This document shows positions 10,069-19,711 of a stretch of 64,000 nucleotides of DNA, piece after piece. The position numbers and the translations under genes were made by a program. The stretch's first letter is position 1. Each line of letters opens with the position of its first letter. Origin of the DNA: an uncultured Colwellia sp. (GTDB lineage: Bacteria; Pseudomonadota; Gammaproteobacteria; Enterobacterales; Alteromonadaceae); NCBI GenBank assembly GCA_913058245.1, contig CAJXQJ010000006.1, forward strand, positions 1 through 64,000, given 5' to 3'. Below the pieces are notes generated by a model. It saw only the letters and a list, made by a program, of their open reading frames with translations, did no database searches and was not told where the DNA came from.

Positions 10069-10989
10069 ATGTGGTTTAAAAACCTTTACTTTTTTGCCTT
10101 TACTCGCCCGTTTGAATGTTCAGAAGCTGATTTAGAAAAACAATTATCTGAGCACCTATTTACGCCATGTGCTTCAACTGAACAATCTCACTTTGGTTGG
10201 GTTAACGCGTTAGGTAAACATGGTGAAACCATTGTTCATGGTGTTAATGGCAACTTTTTATTGTGTGCCCGTAAAGAAGAAAAAATTCTTCCAGCACCTG
10301 TTATTAAAGATATGCTGGAACAAAAAGTAGCACAGTTAGAAGAAGAACAGTCACGTGGTGCCACGAAAAAAGAAAAAGAACAATTCAAAGAAGATATTAT
10401 TTTTGAATTACTACCTCGCGCATTCTCTCGCTACAGTGACACGCATGCCTACATCAACGCTGCGCACAATATCATTGTGGTTAACACCAGCAGCCGTGGC
10501 AAAGCCGAAGACTTCCTTGCCCTATTACGCAAATCTTTAGGTACTTTACCTGTGACTACGCCTTCACCTGAAAAAGCACCAGATGAAGTTATGACTGATT
10601 GGCTTATTGAAAACAACTTAGGTGCTAATTTCCAACTTGGTATGGAAGCGGAATTTAATGCCTTAGGTGATGACGGTGCAGTGGTGCGGGTTAAAAATCA
10701 AGACTTAACCAGCGAAGAAATAAAAGCTCATCTAGATGCAGATAAATATGTGGTCAAAGTAGCCCTAGAGTGGGATGAGTCTTTGTCTTTTATTCTTTGT
10801 GATGATTTAGCTATTAAGCGCCTTAAATTTTATGACGTTATCCAAGAGCAAAACGACGACATTGATAGCGATGATGTTATTGCCAAACTTGATGCTGACT
10901 TTGCGCTAATGGCTGGCGAGCTCAATCGTTTTATTGAACACTTATTAGCAGAGTTTTCACTTAAAGCTGCTGACTACTTAGAAGAGTAA
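10069..10989 (+). CDS. rdgC: recombination-associated protein RdgC
   Basis: Ring-forming, non-specific dsDNA-binding protein that modulates RecA. From the ATG at 10069 it has 306 residues, matching the usual length of about 303, and begins MWFKNLYFFAFTRPF as the family does. A GTG at 10045 would add eight residues not expected in RdgC; AGGATT precedes the chosen ATG. Conserved features include FGWVNALGKHG near residue 40, a Lys/Glu-rich helix near residues 90-120, and SFILCDDLAIKRLKFYD near residue 245. Confidence 0.93.
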   Translation: MWFKNLYFFAFTRPFECSEADLEKQLSEHLFTPCASTEQSHFGWVNALGKHGETIVHGVNGNFLLCARKEEKILPAPVIKDMLEQKVAQLEEEQSRGATKKEKEQFKEDIIFELLPRAFSRYSDTHAYINAAHNIIVVNTSSRGKAEDFLALLRKSLGTLPVTTPSPEKAPDEVMTDWLIENNLGANFQLGMEAEFNALGDDGAVVRVKNQDLTSEEIKAHLDADKYVVKVALEWDESLSFILCDDLAIKRLKFYDVIQEQNDDIDSDDVIAKLDADFALMAGELNRFIEHLLAEFSLKAADYLEE

Positions 10990-11001
10990 CTTTCGCTTAT
11001 T

Positions 11002-11027
11002 AAAAAAGGCGCTTAGGCGCCTTTTTT
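11002..11027 (+). terminator. terminator after rdgC
   Basis: AAAAAAGGCGC-TTAG-GCGCCTTTTTT is a perfect hairpin with T tail, 12 bp after the rdgC stop. It is symmetric and could also serve the convergent HDOD gene. Confidence 0.9.
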
Positions 11028-11061
11028 GTTATTCAACTATCAGTTTTCATAGCCATTATAA

Positions 11062-11904
11062 TTAGCTAAACATGGCTCTTGCTTCTACCAGTAAACTTTC
11101 AAACTCTTCAGACGCCATATAATCTACCTCAGGTAATATACCTTTAGTTACATAACTTTTCAGCAGGATATCCCGGGTAGATTCGCTTTTAAAAATCTCG
11201 TGATAAACGGCGCCAGCACGAATAAAGTCAAGATAATGTACCTCTTTTGGTAGAACGGATAAATCATTCCACGCAGTTACTAGCTCAGTAAACTCTTCTG
11301 GGAATTCCCAAGCTTTTGTTACTTCAGCACCTATCTCATTAGAAAATTTAATAATTGCTTGCCGAATAAAGGCTGGGTTTGCAAATACTTCAGGGTGATT
11401 TTCTGCTTCGGTTAAAATGGGCAATACACCGATATTATGAACTAATGCTGCAAGCGTAATGGTGTCAAGTGAGAATGTCGTATGCTTGTTTTTTTGTAAA
11501 TATAAAGTCATTAAAGAAATAGCAACAGAAGCAACATCAACGGTTTTATTCCACGATTTTTGCATATACTCTGCAATAGTGGTGTTATCAGAAACAAACA
11601 TTTGTTCAATTGCCATTGCGGTAGCAATGCTTTTTATTTGCGTTAATCCGATGCGAGTAACCGATTGAGCAACCGTTTCGACTTTTATCGTTCGACCAAA
11701 TACTACGCTATTCGCGACTTTCAACATACCTAATGACAAAGCAGGATCTTGGGCAATAATTTCACTCATTTTGCCAAGATTTATTTCTGGATCATCGGCT
11801 GCGCTTCTAACTTTTAACGCGATTTCAGGTAAAGTAGGTAGTACTAAAGCGTCTTGCTTAATTTTCTCAACAAGTATTGTATAAAGTGCATTTTCTGCGC
11901 CCAT
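11062..11904 (-). CDS. HDOD domain protein
   Basis: 280 residues made almost wholly of an HDOD domain, a degenerate relative of the HD phosphohydrolase fold used in bacterial signalling. LPTLPEIALKVRSAADDPEINLGKMSEIIAQDPALSLGMLKVANS at the N-terminus is the diagnostic stretch. Metal-binding His-Asp pairs of active HD domains are not evident, as usual for HDOD, so a regulatory binding role is more likely than catalysis. ATG follows AAGGAAG. It stands alone and converges on rdgC. Confidence 0.85.
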   Translation of the reverse strand: MGAENALYTILVEKIKQDALVLPTLPEIALKVRSAADDPEINLGKMSEIIAQDPALSLGMLKVANSVVFGRTIKVETVAQSVTRIGLTQIKSIATAMAIEQMFVSDNTTIAEYMQKSWNKTVDVASVAISLMTLYLQKNKHTTFSLDTITLAALVHNIGVLPILTEAENHPEVFANPAFIRQAIIKFSNEIGAEVTKAWEFPEEFTELVTAWNDLSVLPKEVHYLDFIRAGAVYHEIFKSESTRDILLKSYVTKGILPEVDYMASEEFESLLVEARAMFS

Positions 11905-12157
11905 AAATCTTCCTTTATTTTTAGTGTTATTCCATAAATTAACTTAGCACAATATATTGAAAATACGACAGTTAAGCAGAGTTTTTTTCTCCACTCATTC
12001 AGCAATAATATCCAACTTACTAACAAGCTACTAATACAAAAGCACCCAGCCCAACACCGCAGTATTTGATCAAGATCAACTTAACTGAACAAAATACCGT
12101 GACAGCAACTAAAGTAAATTATAATGCGCGACCGATTTTACTATGTTGAATTTCATT

Positions 12158-13519
12158 ATGCTTAAGCCTGAATTATTATCTCCTGCCGGAAGTCTAAAAA
12201 ACATGCGCTATGCCTTTGCGTATGGTGCTGATGCCGTTTATGCAGGCCAACCAAGATACTCTCTTAGAGTGCGGAATAATGAATTTAGCTTAGAAAATAT
12301 CAAGATAGGTATTGATGAAGCCCATGCTCTAGGTAAAAAATTTTACTTAGTGAATAACATCGCGCCACACAATAGTAAACTTCAAACATTTTTACGTGAT
12401 ATAAAGCCTGTGATTGAGATGGGCCCAGATGCGTTAATCATGTCAGATCCTGGCTTAATTATGATGGTACGTGAAAACTTCCCTGATATGCCTATTCACC
12501 TGTCAGTTCAAGCCAATGCAGTTAACTGGTCAACCGTAAAGTTTTGGCATCAACAGGGGATTGAGCGTGTTATTCTTTCCCGTGAACTTTCATTAGATGA
12601 AATTGAAGAAATTCGTTTCCGTTGTCCAGAGATTGAGCTCGAAGTGTTTGTTCATGGCGCATTATGTATGGCCTATTCTGGACGTTGTTTATTATCTGGC
12701 TACATCAATAAACGTGACCCCAACCAAGGTACATGTACTAATTCTTGTCGTTGGAAATACGACAGTCACCCAGCAAAAGAAACTGAAACTGGTGATATTA
12801 TAGCAACACAACCTGCCGAAATTTATGTTCCTGAACAAAAACCTTTTGAAGATGTAGTTTTACTTCAAGAGCAAGGACGCCCTGGTGAGTATATGCCTGC
12901 ATTTGAAGATGAGCATGGCACTTATATCATGAATTCAAAAGACCTACGTGCCGTAGAGCATGTTGAGCGTTTAGTGAACATGGGTGTTCACTCACTAAAA
13001 ATTGAAGGTCGTACTAAGTCTTTCTACTACTGTGCGCGTACCGCACAAATATACAACCAAGCCATGATTGATGCCGTTAATGGTAAAGCATTTGATGGCC
13101 GCTTAAATACTGACTTAGAACATTTAGCTCACCGCGGTTATACTGAAGGTTTCTTACAACGCCATCGCCACGGTGATACGCAAAACTATGATTATGGTTA
13201 TTCAAAAAGTGACACTCAACAGTTCGTTGGTGAAGTTATTGGCCGCAATGAAGAAACTGGTTTAATCGAAATCGACGTAAAAAATAAGTTTTTAGTTGGT
13301 GACGAATTAGAACTAATGACACCAGCAGGCAATCAAAGCTTTACTTTGAAAAAAATGCAGAACCTAAAAGGCGAGCCGGTAGATGACGCCAAAGGCTCTG
13401 GTCATAAAGTTGCCATCGAGCTAAACAGCGATGTTGATTTATCATTTGGTATTATAATGCGTTATTTAACCGACGGTGGCACAACTCGTCACCCATTTGC
13501 CCAAAATCAAGGCAAGTAA
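12158..13519 (+). CDS. trhP: tRNA 5-hydroxyuridine synthesis protein TrhP (U32 family)
   Basis: Formerly YegQ. TrhP is needed for prephenate-dependent hydroxylation of U34 in several tRNAs. The protein matches E. coli YegQ nearly residue for residue in KPELLSPAGSLKNMRYAFAYG, the SVQANAVNW region and the cysteine block CMAYSGRCLLSGY...GTCTNSCRW, which carries the Cys expected to bind an Fe-S cluster. The start at 12158 gives MLKPELLSPAG as in homologues; an ATG at 12143 would add five residues. A ferredoxin gene follows 3 bp downstream, which suggests a dedicated electron donor. Confidence 0.92.
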   Translation: MLKPELLSPAGSLKNMRYAFAYGADAVYAGQPRYSLRVRNNEFSLENIKIGIDEAHALGKKFYLVNNIAPHNSKLQTFLRDIKPVIEMGPDALIMSDPGLIMMVRENFPDMPIHLSVQANAVNWSTVKFWHQQGIERVILSRELSLDEIEEIRFRCPEIELEVFVHGALCMAYSGRCLLSGYINKRDPNQGTCTNSCRWKYDSHPAKETETGDIIATQPAEIYVPEQKPFEDVVLLQEQGRPGEYMPAFEDEHGTYIMNSKDLRAVEHVERLVNMGVHSLKIEGRTKSFYYCARTAQIYNQAMIDAVNGKAFDGRLNTDLEHLAHRGYTEGFLQRHRHGDTQNYDYGYSKSDTQQFVGEVIGRNEETGLIEIDVKNKFLVGDELELMTPAGNQSFTLKKMQNLKGEPVDDAKGSGHKVAIELNSDVDLSFGIIMRYLTDGGTTRHPFAQNQGK

Positions 13520-13522
13520 CGC

Positions 13523-13768
13523 ATGGCTCTGCTTATTGAGAATAGTTGTATTAATTGTGATATGTGCGACCCTGAATGCCCTAATGAAGCTATTTCAATG
13601 GGAGAAAGTGTTTACGAAATAGATGTTGATAAGTGCACAGAATGTGTCGGTCATTATGATAAACCGACCTGCGTTTCTGTATGCCCTATTGACTGCATTA
13701 AACCAGACCCCGACAAGGTAGAAAACGAAGAGATTTTATTAGCAAAATTTTTGCGTATGCATGGCTAA
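13523..13768 (+). CDS. yfhL: YfhL family 4Fe-4S ferredoxin
   Basis: 81-residue ferredoxin with two cluster motifs: CINCDMCDPECPNEA at residues 9-23 and a second set, CTECVGHYDKPTCVSVCPID. The insertion between Cys residues of the second motif is typical of the YfhL/Allochromatium-type ferredoxins, which have very low potential. It starts 3 bp after the trhP stop, so the two are translated from one message. A role as electron donor to TrhP is inferred from this linkage. Confidence 0.9.
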   Translation: MALLIENSCINCDMCDPECPNEAISMGESVYEIDVDKCTECVGHYDKPTCVSVCPIDCIKPDPDKVENEEILLAKFLRMHG

Positions 13769-13783
13769 TGAAATAACAAATTC

Positions 13784-13810
13784 AAAAAGGAGCTAAACAG
13801 CTCCTTTTTT
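13784..13810. terminator. bidirectional terminator between yfhL and thyA
   Basis: AAAAAGGAGCT-AAAC-AGCTCCTTTTTT is a perfect stem with A and T tails on either side, placed between convergent genes. Confidence 0.9.
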
Positions 13811-13837
13811 CATTTAATATATTATTTTTAGATAAAG

Positions 13838-14671
13838 CTACACTGAAATAGGTGCTTTAATATGGGCATGTGACTGATAGTTTTGTAACTCAAAGTCTTC
13901 AAAGGTAAAGTCAAATATACTGCTAACATCAGGGTTAATTGCCATAGTTGGAAGCGGAAGTGGCTCACGAGTAAGTTGCTCATCAACTTGCTCTGAATGA
14001 TTCAAATACAAATGTGCGTCACCAAATGTATGTACAAAATCACCAAGCTCTAAATCACAAACTTGCGCAATCATCATAGTAAATAAAGCGTAACTAGCGA
14101 TATTAAATGGTACTCCCAAAAAGATATCTGCACTTCGTTGGTATAACTGACAACTTAACTTACCGTTTAATACATAAAACTGAAATAAGGTATGACAAGG
14201 TGGCAATGCTTGCTTACCAAGTGCAGCGTTCGCATCTGGGCTAATTGAAGTATCTGGCAATAAAGCGGGATTCCACGCCGTGATAATATGGCGGCGTGAA
14301 TCAGGGTTATTTTTTAAATCATCAATTAATTGTGCAAGTTGATCAATTGTTTCGCCATTTTGCGCTGGCCAGCTTCGCCATTGCACACCATATACTGGGC
14401 CCAATTCACCATCTTCAGTTGCCCAATCATCCCATATTTTTACACCATTCTCTTTTAAGTAGGCAATATTAGATTCACCTTTTATGAACCATAGCAATTC
14501 ATGAATAATCGACTTTAAATGACATTTTTTAGTGGTGACTAATGGGAAACCTTTCGCAAGATCAAAACGCATTTGATGGCCAAAAATACTTTTAGTACCT
14601 GTACCGGTTCTATCTGCTTTTTCAACCCCTTCATCTCGTACATGGCGCATTAAGTCTAGATATGCTTTCAC
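13838..14671 (-). CDS. thyA: thymidylate synthase
   Basis: Makes dTMP from dUMP with methylene-tetrahydrofolate. The 277 residues include the family start [33 protein letters not shown], the active-site [12 protein letters not shown] with the nucleophile Cys, and [18 protein letters not shown]. It is about 13 residues longer than E. coli ThyA because of a short insertion ([17 protein letters not shown]) just before the active-site Cys, seen in some relatives. The start is GTG, preceded by AAGGAAAA. It is transcribed alone; in E. coli thyA follows lgt, which is not seen here. Confidence 0.95.
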   Translation of the reverse strand: MKAYLDLMRHVRDEGVEKADRTGTGTKSIFGHQMRFDLAKGFPLVTTKKCHLKSIIHELLWFIKGESNIAYLKENGVKIWDDWATEDGELGPVYGVQWRSWPAQNGETIDQLAQLIDDLKNNPDSRRHIITAWNPALLPDTSISPDANAALGKQALPPCHTLFQFYVLNGKLSCQLYQRSADIFLGVPFNIASYALFTMMIAQVCDLELGDFVHTFGDAHLYLNHSEQVDEQLTREPLPLPTMAINPDVSSIFDFTFEDFELQNYQSHAHIKAPISV

Positions 14672-14853
14672 TCAGTTTTCCTTAAAAAATCATTTAAATC
14701 AGTTATCACCACAATAATCATCAACGCCAACACCATCATTAATATTTGAACGTTAAAACAAAGTTCACATAAATAAATTCAGCGACGTTAACCAGCATAA
14801 TTATCGAATAAAATTATGCCTAATTATTATCGTTGAGGCAAAAACTATCGCCA

Positions 14854-15651
14854 TTAAAACATCATTTTAATCGCCACTAACATCAGAAATACGGCAAAGC
14901 CTTTTTTTAGATGAGATACAGGTAGTCGCGCCGCCACTTTTACGCCTATCGGTGCACATAACGATGAAGTTAGTACAATACCGAGTAAAGCAGGTAAATA
15001 GATATAACCTAAGCTCCATTGCGGTAATATTGCTTGTGCTGGCGCAATAAAAATATAACCAAGCGCACCAAAAAAGGCGACCACAATACCGCACACGGTT
15101 GCTACACCAATGGCTTGTCGCATAGTTAATGAGCAATACATAAGAATAGGCACCAATATAGCGCCACCGGCAATGCCCATTAAACTGGCAATTATGCCTG
15201 ACAATAAACCAATGGTGGCCAACATTGCATGGTTTGGTAGTGCAACACTACGCTCAACTCTAATTGATAAAAACATATAAATTGCCAACATAAAAACAGC
15301 GCTGGCAAATAAATTAGTTAACGCATTTAGTGACAATGACCCAGCAATAATAGCGCCTAATACACCACCAATAGCAACAGTAAAAACTAGTTGTTTAGCA
15401 ATGTGCCAAGGTATATTGCCATTTTTATGATGAGCTCTAGTTGCAGAGGAAGACGTAAAGATAATTGAAGCTAACGAGGTTGCCAATGCCATAGGTAATG
15501 CAACCTCACTGCTAATCCCTAGCAATGGCAATAAATAAACTAAAACAGGAACAATAATTAGGCCGCCACCGATACCAAGCAAACCAGCAAAAAAACCAAC
15601 AACAGAGCCTAATAAGGTACATGCAAGGAAAACACTAGCAAACATCGACAT
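14854..15651 (-). CDS. TauE/SafE family membrane permease
   Basis: 265 residues, almost all hydrophobic, with about eight membrane segments. The two repeated family motifs are visible: GFFAGLLGIGGGLIIVPVLVYLL at residues 19-41 and SGIIASLMGIAGGAILVPIL around residue 150. TauE/SafE proteins are proposed exporters of sulfite, sulfoacetate or other small anions. Nothing nearby indicates a substrate, so the call is to family only. Confidence 0.85.
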   Translation of the reverse strand: MSMFASVFLACTLLGSVVGFFAGLLGIGGGLIIVPVLVYLLPLLGISSEVALPMALATSLASIIFTSSSATRAHHKNGNIPWHIAKQLVFTVAIGGVLGAIIAGSLSLNALTNLFASAVFMLAIYMFLSIRVERSVALPNHAMLATIGLLSGIIASLMGIAGGAILVPILMYCSLTMRQAIGVATVCGIVVAFFGALGYIFIAPAQAILPQWSLGYIYLPALLGIVLTSSLCAPIGVKVAARLPVSHLKKGFAVFLMLVAIKMMF

Positions 15652-15705
15652 TAGCTATTTGACCAACTTCAAACCTTAAATATTGGCAGGAGCATAGCAT
15701 AAAGG

Positions 15706-17979
15706 CTACAACCTTACCTGTACAAAATCTTCTAAGCCTAAATAGAGTAATTGTTGATGCATATAGCTATGCACTTTTTTTGATGAGGTTAATGTTAATA
15801 CATGAGCTAAAATAGTTTTTAATTGCTGATATTCAACATGACGAATAGCCCATTTAACTTTCGCTAAGCTGTGTGCACTCATGCTTAATTTTTCGTATCC
15901 CATTGCCATAAGCAATAAAGCACCAATCGGCTCATTGGCCAGTTCTCCACATATGCTTAGGGGAACATTGCATTGCTGACTTTTCTCTGCAATATGATGT
16001 AATGCTTTTAAAATTGCTGGATGATAAAAGTCATACAAACTTGCTACCCGCTTGTTATTTCGATCAACGGCAAGCAGGTACTGCGTTAAATCGTTACTAC
16101 CCACAGAGAAAAAATCAACTTTACTTGCTAAGTCTTCAAGCTGAAAAATAATACTAGGGACTTCGACCATAACCCCTACTTTAGGTTTTAGAAGTTTAGC
16201 ACCGTCTTGATTTGACAATTCCGCTGATAATTCATAATAAGCTTGGTTAATTAGCCGCATTGCTTCATCAACTTCATTTAAATTTGAAATCATCGGCAAC
16301 ATGATCGATAAATTTTCTAAGCCAACGCTTGCTTTCATCATAGCGCGAATTTGTACTAAGAATATTTCTGGATGATCTAAGGTTATACGAATGCCACGCC
16401 AACCTAAAAATGGATTAGCTTCAGCAATCGGAAAGTAAGGTAATGATTTATCGCCGCCAACGTCAAGCGTTCTCATGATAACTGGCTGACCTTTAAACGA
16501 TGTTAGAACTTGCCGGTATAATAATGTTTGCTCCAATTCCGATGGAAAACAGCTTCGGTTCATAAATGGAATTTCGGTACGATATAAACCAACACCATCG
16601 GCTCCAACATTATGAGTAAACTCAAAACCTGATGACAAGCCGCTATTAACCATCAAACTAACACTATGATCATCGAGGGTGGTTGCAGGTAAATGCGCAA
16701 CCTTTTTAACTTGCGCTTGCAACTGCCCTTCAGCCTGTAAAATATGCTGATACTCTGTGATCAAGGTATCATTGGGAGCAACATGAAGCTGACATGAATA
16801 GCCATCTAAAATAACCTGTTGCCGATGTAATGTTTGAAAGGGTAAATACTCGATACCCATAATCGCCGGAATATTCAGTGCTTTCGCCAATATAGTTGCG
16901 TGGGAGTTATTCGAACCACTTAATGAAATGATACCCGACAAACCCAAGTGCTGATGTTCAGCGATCATTGAAGCGGTTACATCTTGTGCAACTAATAAAA
17001 ACTCTTCAGGCAGCTGTTGTTTATGATTTTTATGGTTTTGTAAATTCTTTAATAATCGGTTGCCTAAATCTTTAATATCACTAGCGCGCTCTCGGAGGTA
17101 ATCATCATCAAGTGCTTCAAATTGCACTATATAGTTATCGACGACAATTTTAAGCGCGCTTTCTGCGTTCCAGCCTTGCTTTATTTTACTGATAATTTCA
17201 TCTTTAAAGTTATCGCTCTCTAATAACTGCTTATAAACCTCAAAAATATCTAAACTACTATCAGAAATAATATTACTGAGCTTTCTCCCCATAACACTAA
17301 AATCAGCAAGCGTGTTTTTTACCGATTCATTAAGTCGAGCAATTTGCTGCAAACTATTTTCTTCTTTTCGAACAATAACACTTGATAACTCAACTATGGG
17401 ATGAACAACTATCATTTCACCAATAGCAATACCTGGCGCACCACCAATTCCCTTGTGAGTATTAACAACATGTTGATTATTACTAACTGCCATCAGGCCC
17501 TGTGCTTCAATATTTGCCATGGCATTGGCGAGCTGTGCAGACAATGTCACCAAAAATGCTTCTTCATTTTCAGAAAAATTACGTGCTTGTTCTTGTTGAA
17601 CAGTTAATATACCGAGCACCTTACGTTGATGAATAATGGGTGTGCCCAAAAAAGCCTGATATTTGTCTTCTTCAACTTCAGGTGCATGGATGAAATCAGG
17701 ATGTTGTTGGGCATTAGCAATATTAATTGGTTCCTCTCGTTGACCAACCAAACCAATTAACCCTTCGGTAAAACCAATGCTAGTGCGACCAAAGGCATTT
17801 TCAGCTAAGCCATCTGAGGCCATTAATAAGAAGTGTTGCTTGTGGTGATCGGCAAAATAAACTGAACAACATTGCGCTGATAGTGCATCCTTAACCTGTG
17901 ATACTAGTCGCAATAACGCAGGCTCCAACTCTGCAGCTTGGCTAAATTCCAAAACGATTTGGCGCAAAGTCGTTAACAT
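15706..17979 (-). CDS. ptsP: PEP-protein phosphotransferase PtsP (enzyme I-Ntr)
   Basis: First enzyme of the nitrogen-related PTS, passing phosphate from PEP to NPr. It has an N-terminal GAF domain (about 5-165), an enzyme I N-terminal domain, the swivelling phospho-His domain with LSGSNNSHATILAKAL, and a C-terminal PEP-binding barrel with GLYRTEIPFMNR, LDVGGDKSLPYF and FSVGSNDLTQYLLAVDR. The start at 17979 gives MLTTLRQIVLEFSQ as in E. coli and follows TAGGGAC; an upstream in-frame codon at 18024 would add 15 residues with no family support. rppH lies just upstream on the same strand, the arrangement found in E. coli. Confidence 0.94.
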   Translation of the reverse strand: MLTTLRQIVLEFSQAAELEPALLRLVSQVKDALSAQCCSVYFADHHKQHFLLMASDGLAENAFGRTSIGFTEGLIGLVGQREEPINIANAQQHPDFIHAPEVEEDKYQAFLGTPIIHQRKVLGILTVQQEQARNFSENEEAFLVTLSAQLANAMANIEAQGLMAVSNNQHVVNTHKGIGGAPGIAIGEMIVVHPIVELSSVIVRKEENSLQQIARLNESVKNTLADFSVMGRKLSNIISDSSLDIFEVYKQLLESDNFKDEIISKIKQGWNAESALKIVVDNYIVQFEALDDDYLRERASDIKDLGNRLLKNLQNHKNHKQQLPEEFLLVAQDVTASMIAEHQHLGLSGIISLSGSNNSHATILAKALNIPAIMGIEYLPFQTLHRQQVILDGYSCQLHVAPNDTLITEYQHILQAEGQLQAQVKKVAHLPATTLDDHSVSLMVNSGLSSGFEFTHNVGADGVGLYRTEIPFMNRSCFPSELEQTLLYRQVLTSFKGQPVIMRTLDVGGDKSLPYFPIAEANPFLGWRGIRITLDHPEIFLVQIRAMMKASVGLENLSIMLPMISNLNEVDEAMRLINQAYYELSAELSNQDGAKLLKPKVGVMVEVPSIIFQLEDLASKVDFFSVGSNDLTQYLLAVDRNNKRVASLYDFYHPAILKALHHIAEKSQQCNVPLSICGELANEPIGALLLMAMGYEKLSMSAHSLAKVKWAIRHVEYQQLKTILAHVLTLTSSKKVHSYMHQQLLYLGLEDFVQVRL

Positions 17980-18132
17980 TACAGTCCCTATAAGTAAGTT
18001 GCATTGGTTTAATTGCAATGACATGCAATAAGTATTTATCAGTAAATCATCAGTCAGCTATATGGCTAATTGAGAAAAATCAACGCTATCCTTAGGCATA
18101 AATATTATTCTCAAAATCAAAGGGGTTAAACT

Positions 18133-18158
18133 AAATAGCTCACCGTAGTGAGCTATTT
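18133..18158 (-). terminator. hairpin between rppH and ptsP
   Basis: AAATAGCTCAC-CGTA-GTGAGCTATTT is a perfect 11-bp stem. The T run after it on the minus strand is short, so it may attenuate rather than end transcription into ptsP. Confidence 0.55.
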
Positions 18159-18191
18159 ACATTACATAATAATAATCTTAGGTAAACAATG

Positions 18192-18698
18192 TTATGCGCG
18201 ACGTCGACGACGTTCTTGGCGATAGCTAGGCATTGCAGCTAAGGCAAATTCCTTCATCACTTTACGGTATACTTCACGCTTAAATGACACGACCTGTCGT
18301 ACCGGATACCAGTAGGAAACCCAACGCCAATCATCAAATTCAGGGTGATCTGAATGTAATAAATCAACTGCTGATTCCGGTGCCGTTAACTTCAATAAAA
18401 ACCATTTCTGTTTTTGACCGATACAAACGGGTTTACTTTCGTGTCTAATTAACCTTTTTGGTAATTTATATCTTAGCCAGTGCTTTGTCGTTGCTACAAT
18501 TTTGACATGTTCAGGTTTTAAACCAACTTCTTCATTTAATTCCCGATACATGGTTTGTTCTGCAGACTCACCCTCATCAACCCCACCTTGTGGGTATTGC
18601 CAAGAATGTTGGCCAAAGCGGCGTGCCCAAAATACTTGTCCCCTATCATTGATTATTACTATGCCGACATTGGCTCTGTAGCCTTCGGCATCTATCAA
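18192..18698 (-). CDS. rppH: RNA pyrophosphohydrolase (Nudix)
   Basis: Removes pyrophosphate from 5' triphosphorylated RNA, triggering mRNA decay. The Nudix box [22 protein letters not shown] is intact, and [43 protein letters not shown] and [21 protein letters not shown] match E. coli RppH closely. No ATG lies at the expected start. A TTG at 18698 preceded by AGGAG at good spacing gives [12 protein letters not shown], equivalent to MIDDDGYRPNVG of E. coli. The longer frame from 18782 would add 28 residues without homology. The product is then about 168 residues with a basic RRRRR tail. Confidence 0.92.
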   Translation of the reverse strand: MIDAEGYRANVGIVIINDRGQVFWARRFGQHSWQYPQGGVDEGESAEQTMYRELNEEVGLKPEHVKIVATTKHWLRYKLPKRLIRHESKPVCIGQKQKWFLLKLTAPESAVDLLHSDHPEFDDWRWVSYWYPVRQVVSFKREVYRKVMKEFALAAMPSYRQERRRRRA

Positions 18699-18914
18699 AG
18701 GAACTCCTGACAGCATTAATAATGTTATTGATTCTTCCACAATATGCACATTTGGGCAAATGGTAATTGTCACTAATTGCATTTACATTAATTAGTTCTT
18801 TAGCAAACTTAATTTATAGAAATAAAACAAATTCCACAGATAGTTAAATTCAACTTGCCCAATGCAATACATTAACATGATAATAGCGTCACACTATTTA
18901 ACCGACTAATTCGT

Positions 18915-19592
18915 TTGCATACTATCACGCCACCAATTGATGAAGCAGCATTACTGCTACGAGCTCAAGCCTTAGCCGGTATGACATTGGGTGAAATTGC
19001 CGATTCAATTAAAGTGCAAGTGCCAGAAAATTTAAAACGAGAGAAAGGCTGGATTGGTTTATTGTTAGAACAGGTATTAGGCGCCAGCGCTGGTTCTCGT
19101 CCAGAGCCAGACTTCCCTGATTTAGGTATCGAGTTGAAATCATTGCCGATCAACTATCAAGGGAAACCACTTGAGACCACTTTTGTTTGTGTTGCGCCAT
19201 TGACGGGACTCGTCGGAGCCCAATGGCAAACGAGCCACATTCGTAATAAATTATCACGCGTACTTTGGGTACCTGTGATTTCTGAACGCGATATTCCAAT
19301 TGCAGAACGCCTTGTTGGCACACCGTTTATTTGGTCACCATCACCTGAAGAAGAACAATTAATGGCACTCGATTGGCAAGAACTGACAGATATGATTGTA
19401 CTGGGTGAAGTTGAAAATATTCACGGTAAATATGGTCAAGTGTTACAATTACGCCCTAAAGCAGCCAATAGCCAGGCAAAAACTCAAGCCTTTAACCGCC
19501 ACGGTCAGCCCTTTCAAACTTTACCCCGTGGTTTCTACCTTAAAACCTCATTTACTCAAGCATTATTGCAAAAGTACTTACGTGTTAATTAG
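18915..19592 (+). CDS. mutH: DNA mismatch repair endonuclease MutH
   Basis: Nicks the unmethylated strand at hemimethylated GATC sites on activation by MutS-MutL. The 225 residues carry [15 protein letters not shown], the catalytic region [14 protein letters not shown] (Asp, Glu-x-Lys), [12 protein letters not shown] and LQLRPKAAN, all as in E. coli MutH. The start used is TTG at 18915, since no ATG lies near the expected N-terminus; the ribosome site is weak. Presence of MutH implies Dam methylation in this organism. Confidence 0.93.
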   Translation: MHTITPPIDEAALLLRAQALAGMTLGEIADSIKVQVPENLKREKGWIGLLLEQVLGASAGSRPEPDFPDLGIELKSLPINYQGKPLETTFVCVAPLTGLVGAQWQTSHIRNKLSRVLWVPVISERDIPIAERLVGTPFIWSPSPEEEQLMALDWQELTDMIVLGEVENIHGKYGQVLQLRPKAANSQAKTQAFNRHGQPFQTLPRGFYLKTSFTQALLQKYLRVN

Positions 19593-19711
19593 TTCTGAGT
19601 AGACATCAAACTAAAACTGAAATGATAATTTAATAATAAAAACGTGGCTTAAGATTAGTATTCGCGCTATAAATAAGCTATAGGCTTAAAACTGAGTGCC
19701 ACTAGTATTTA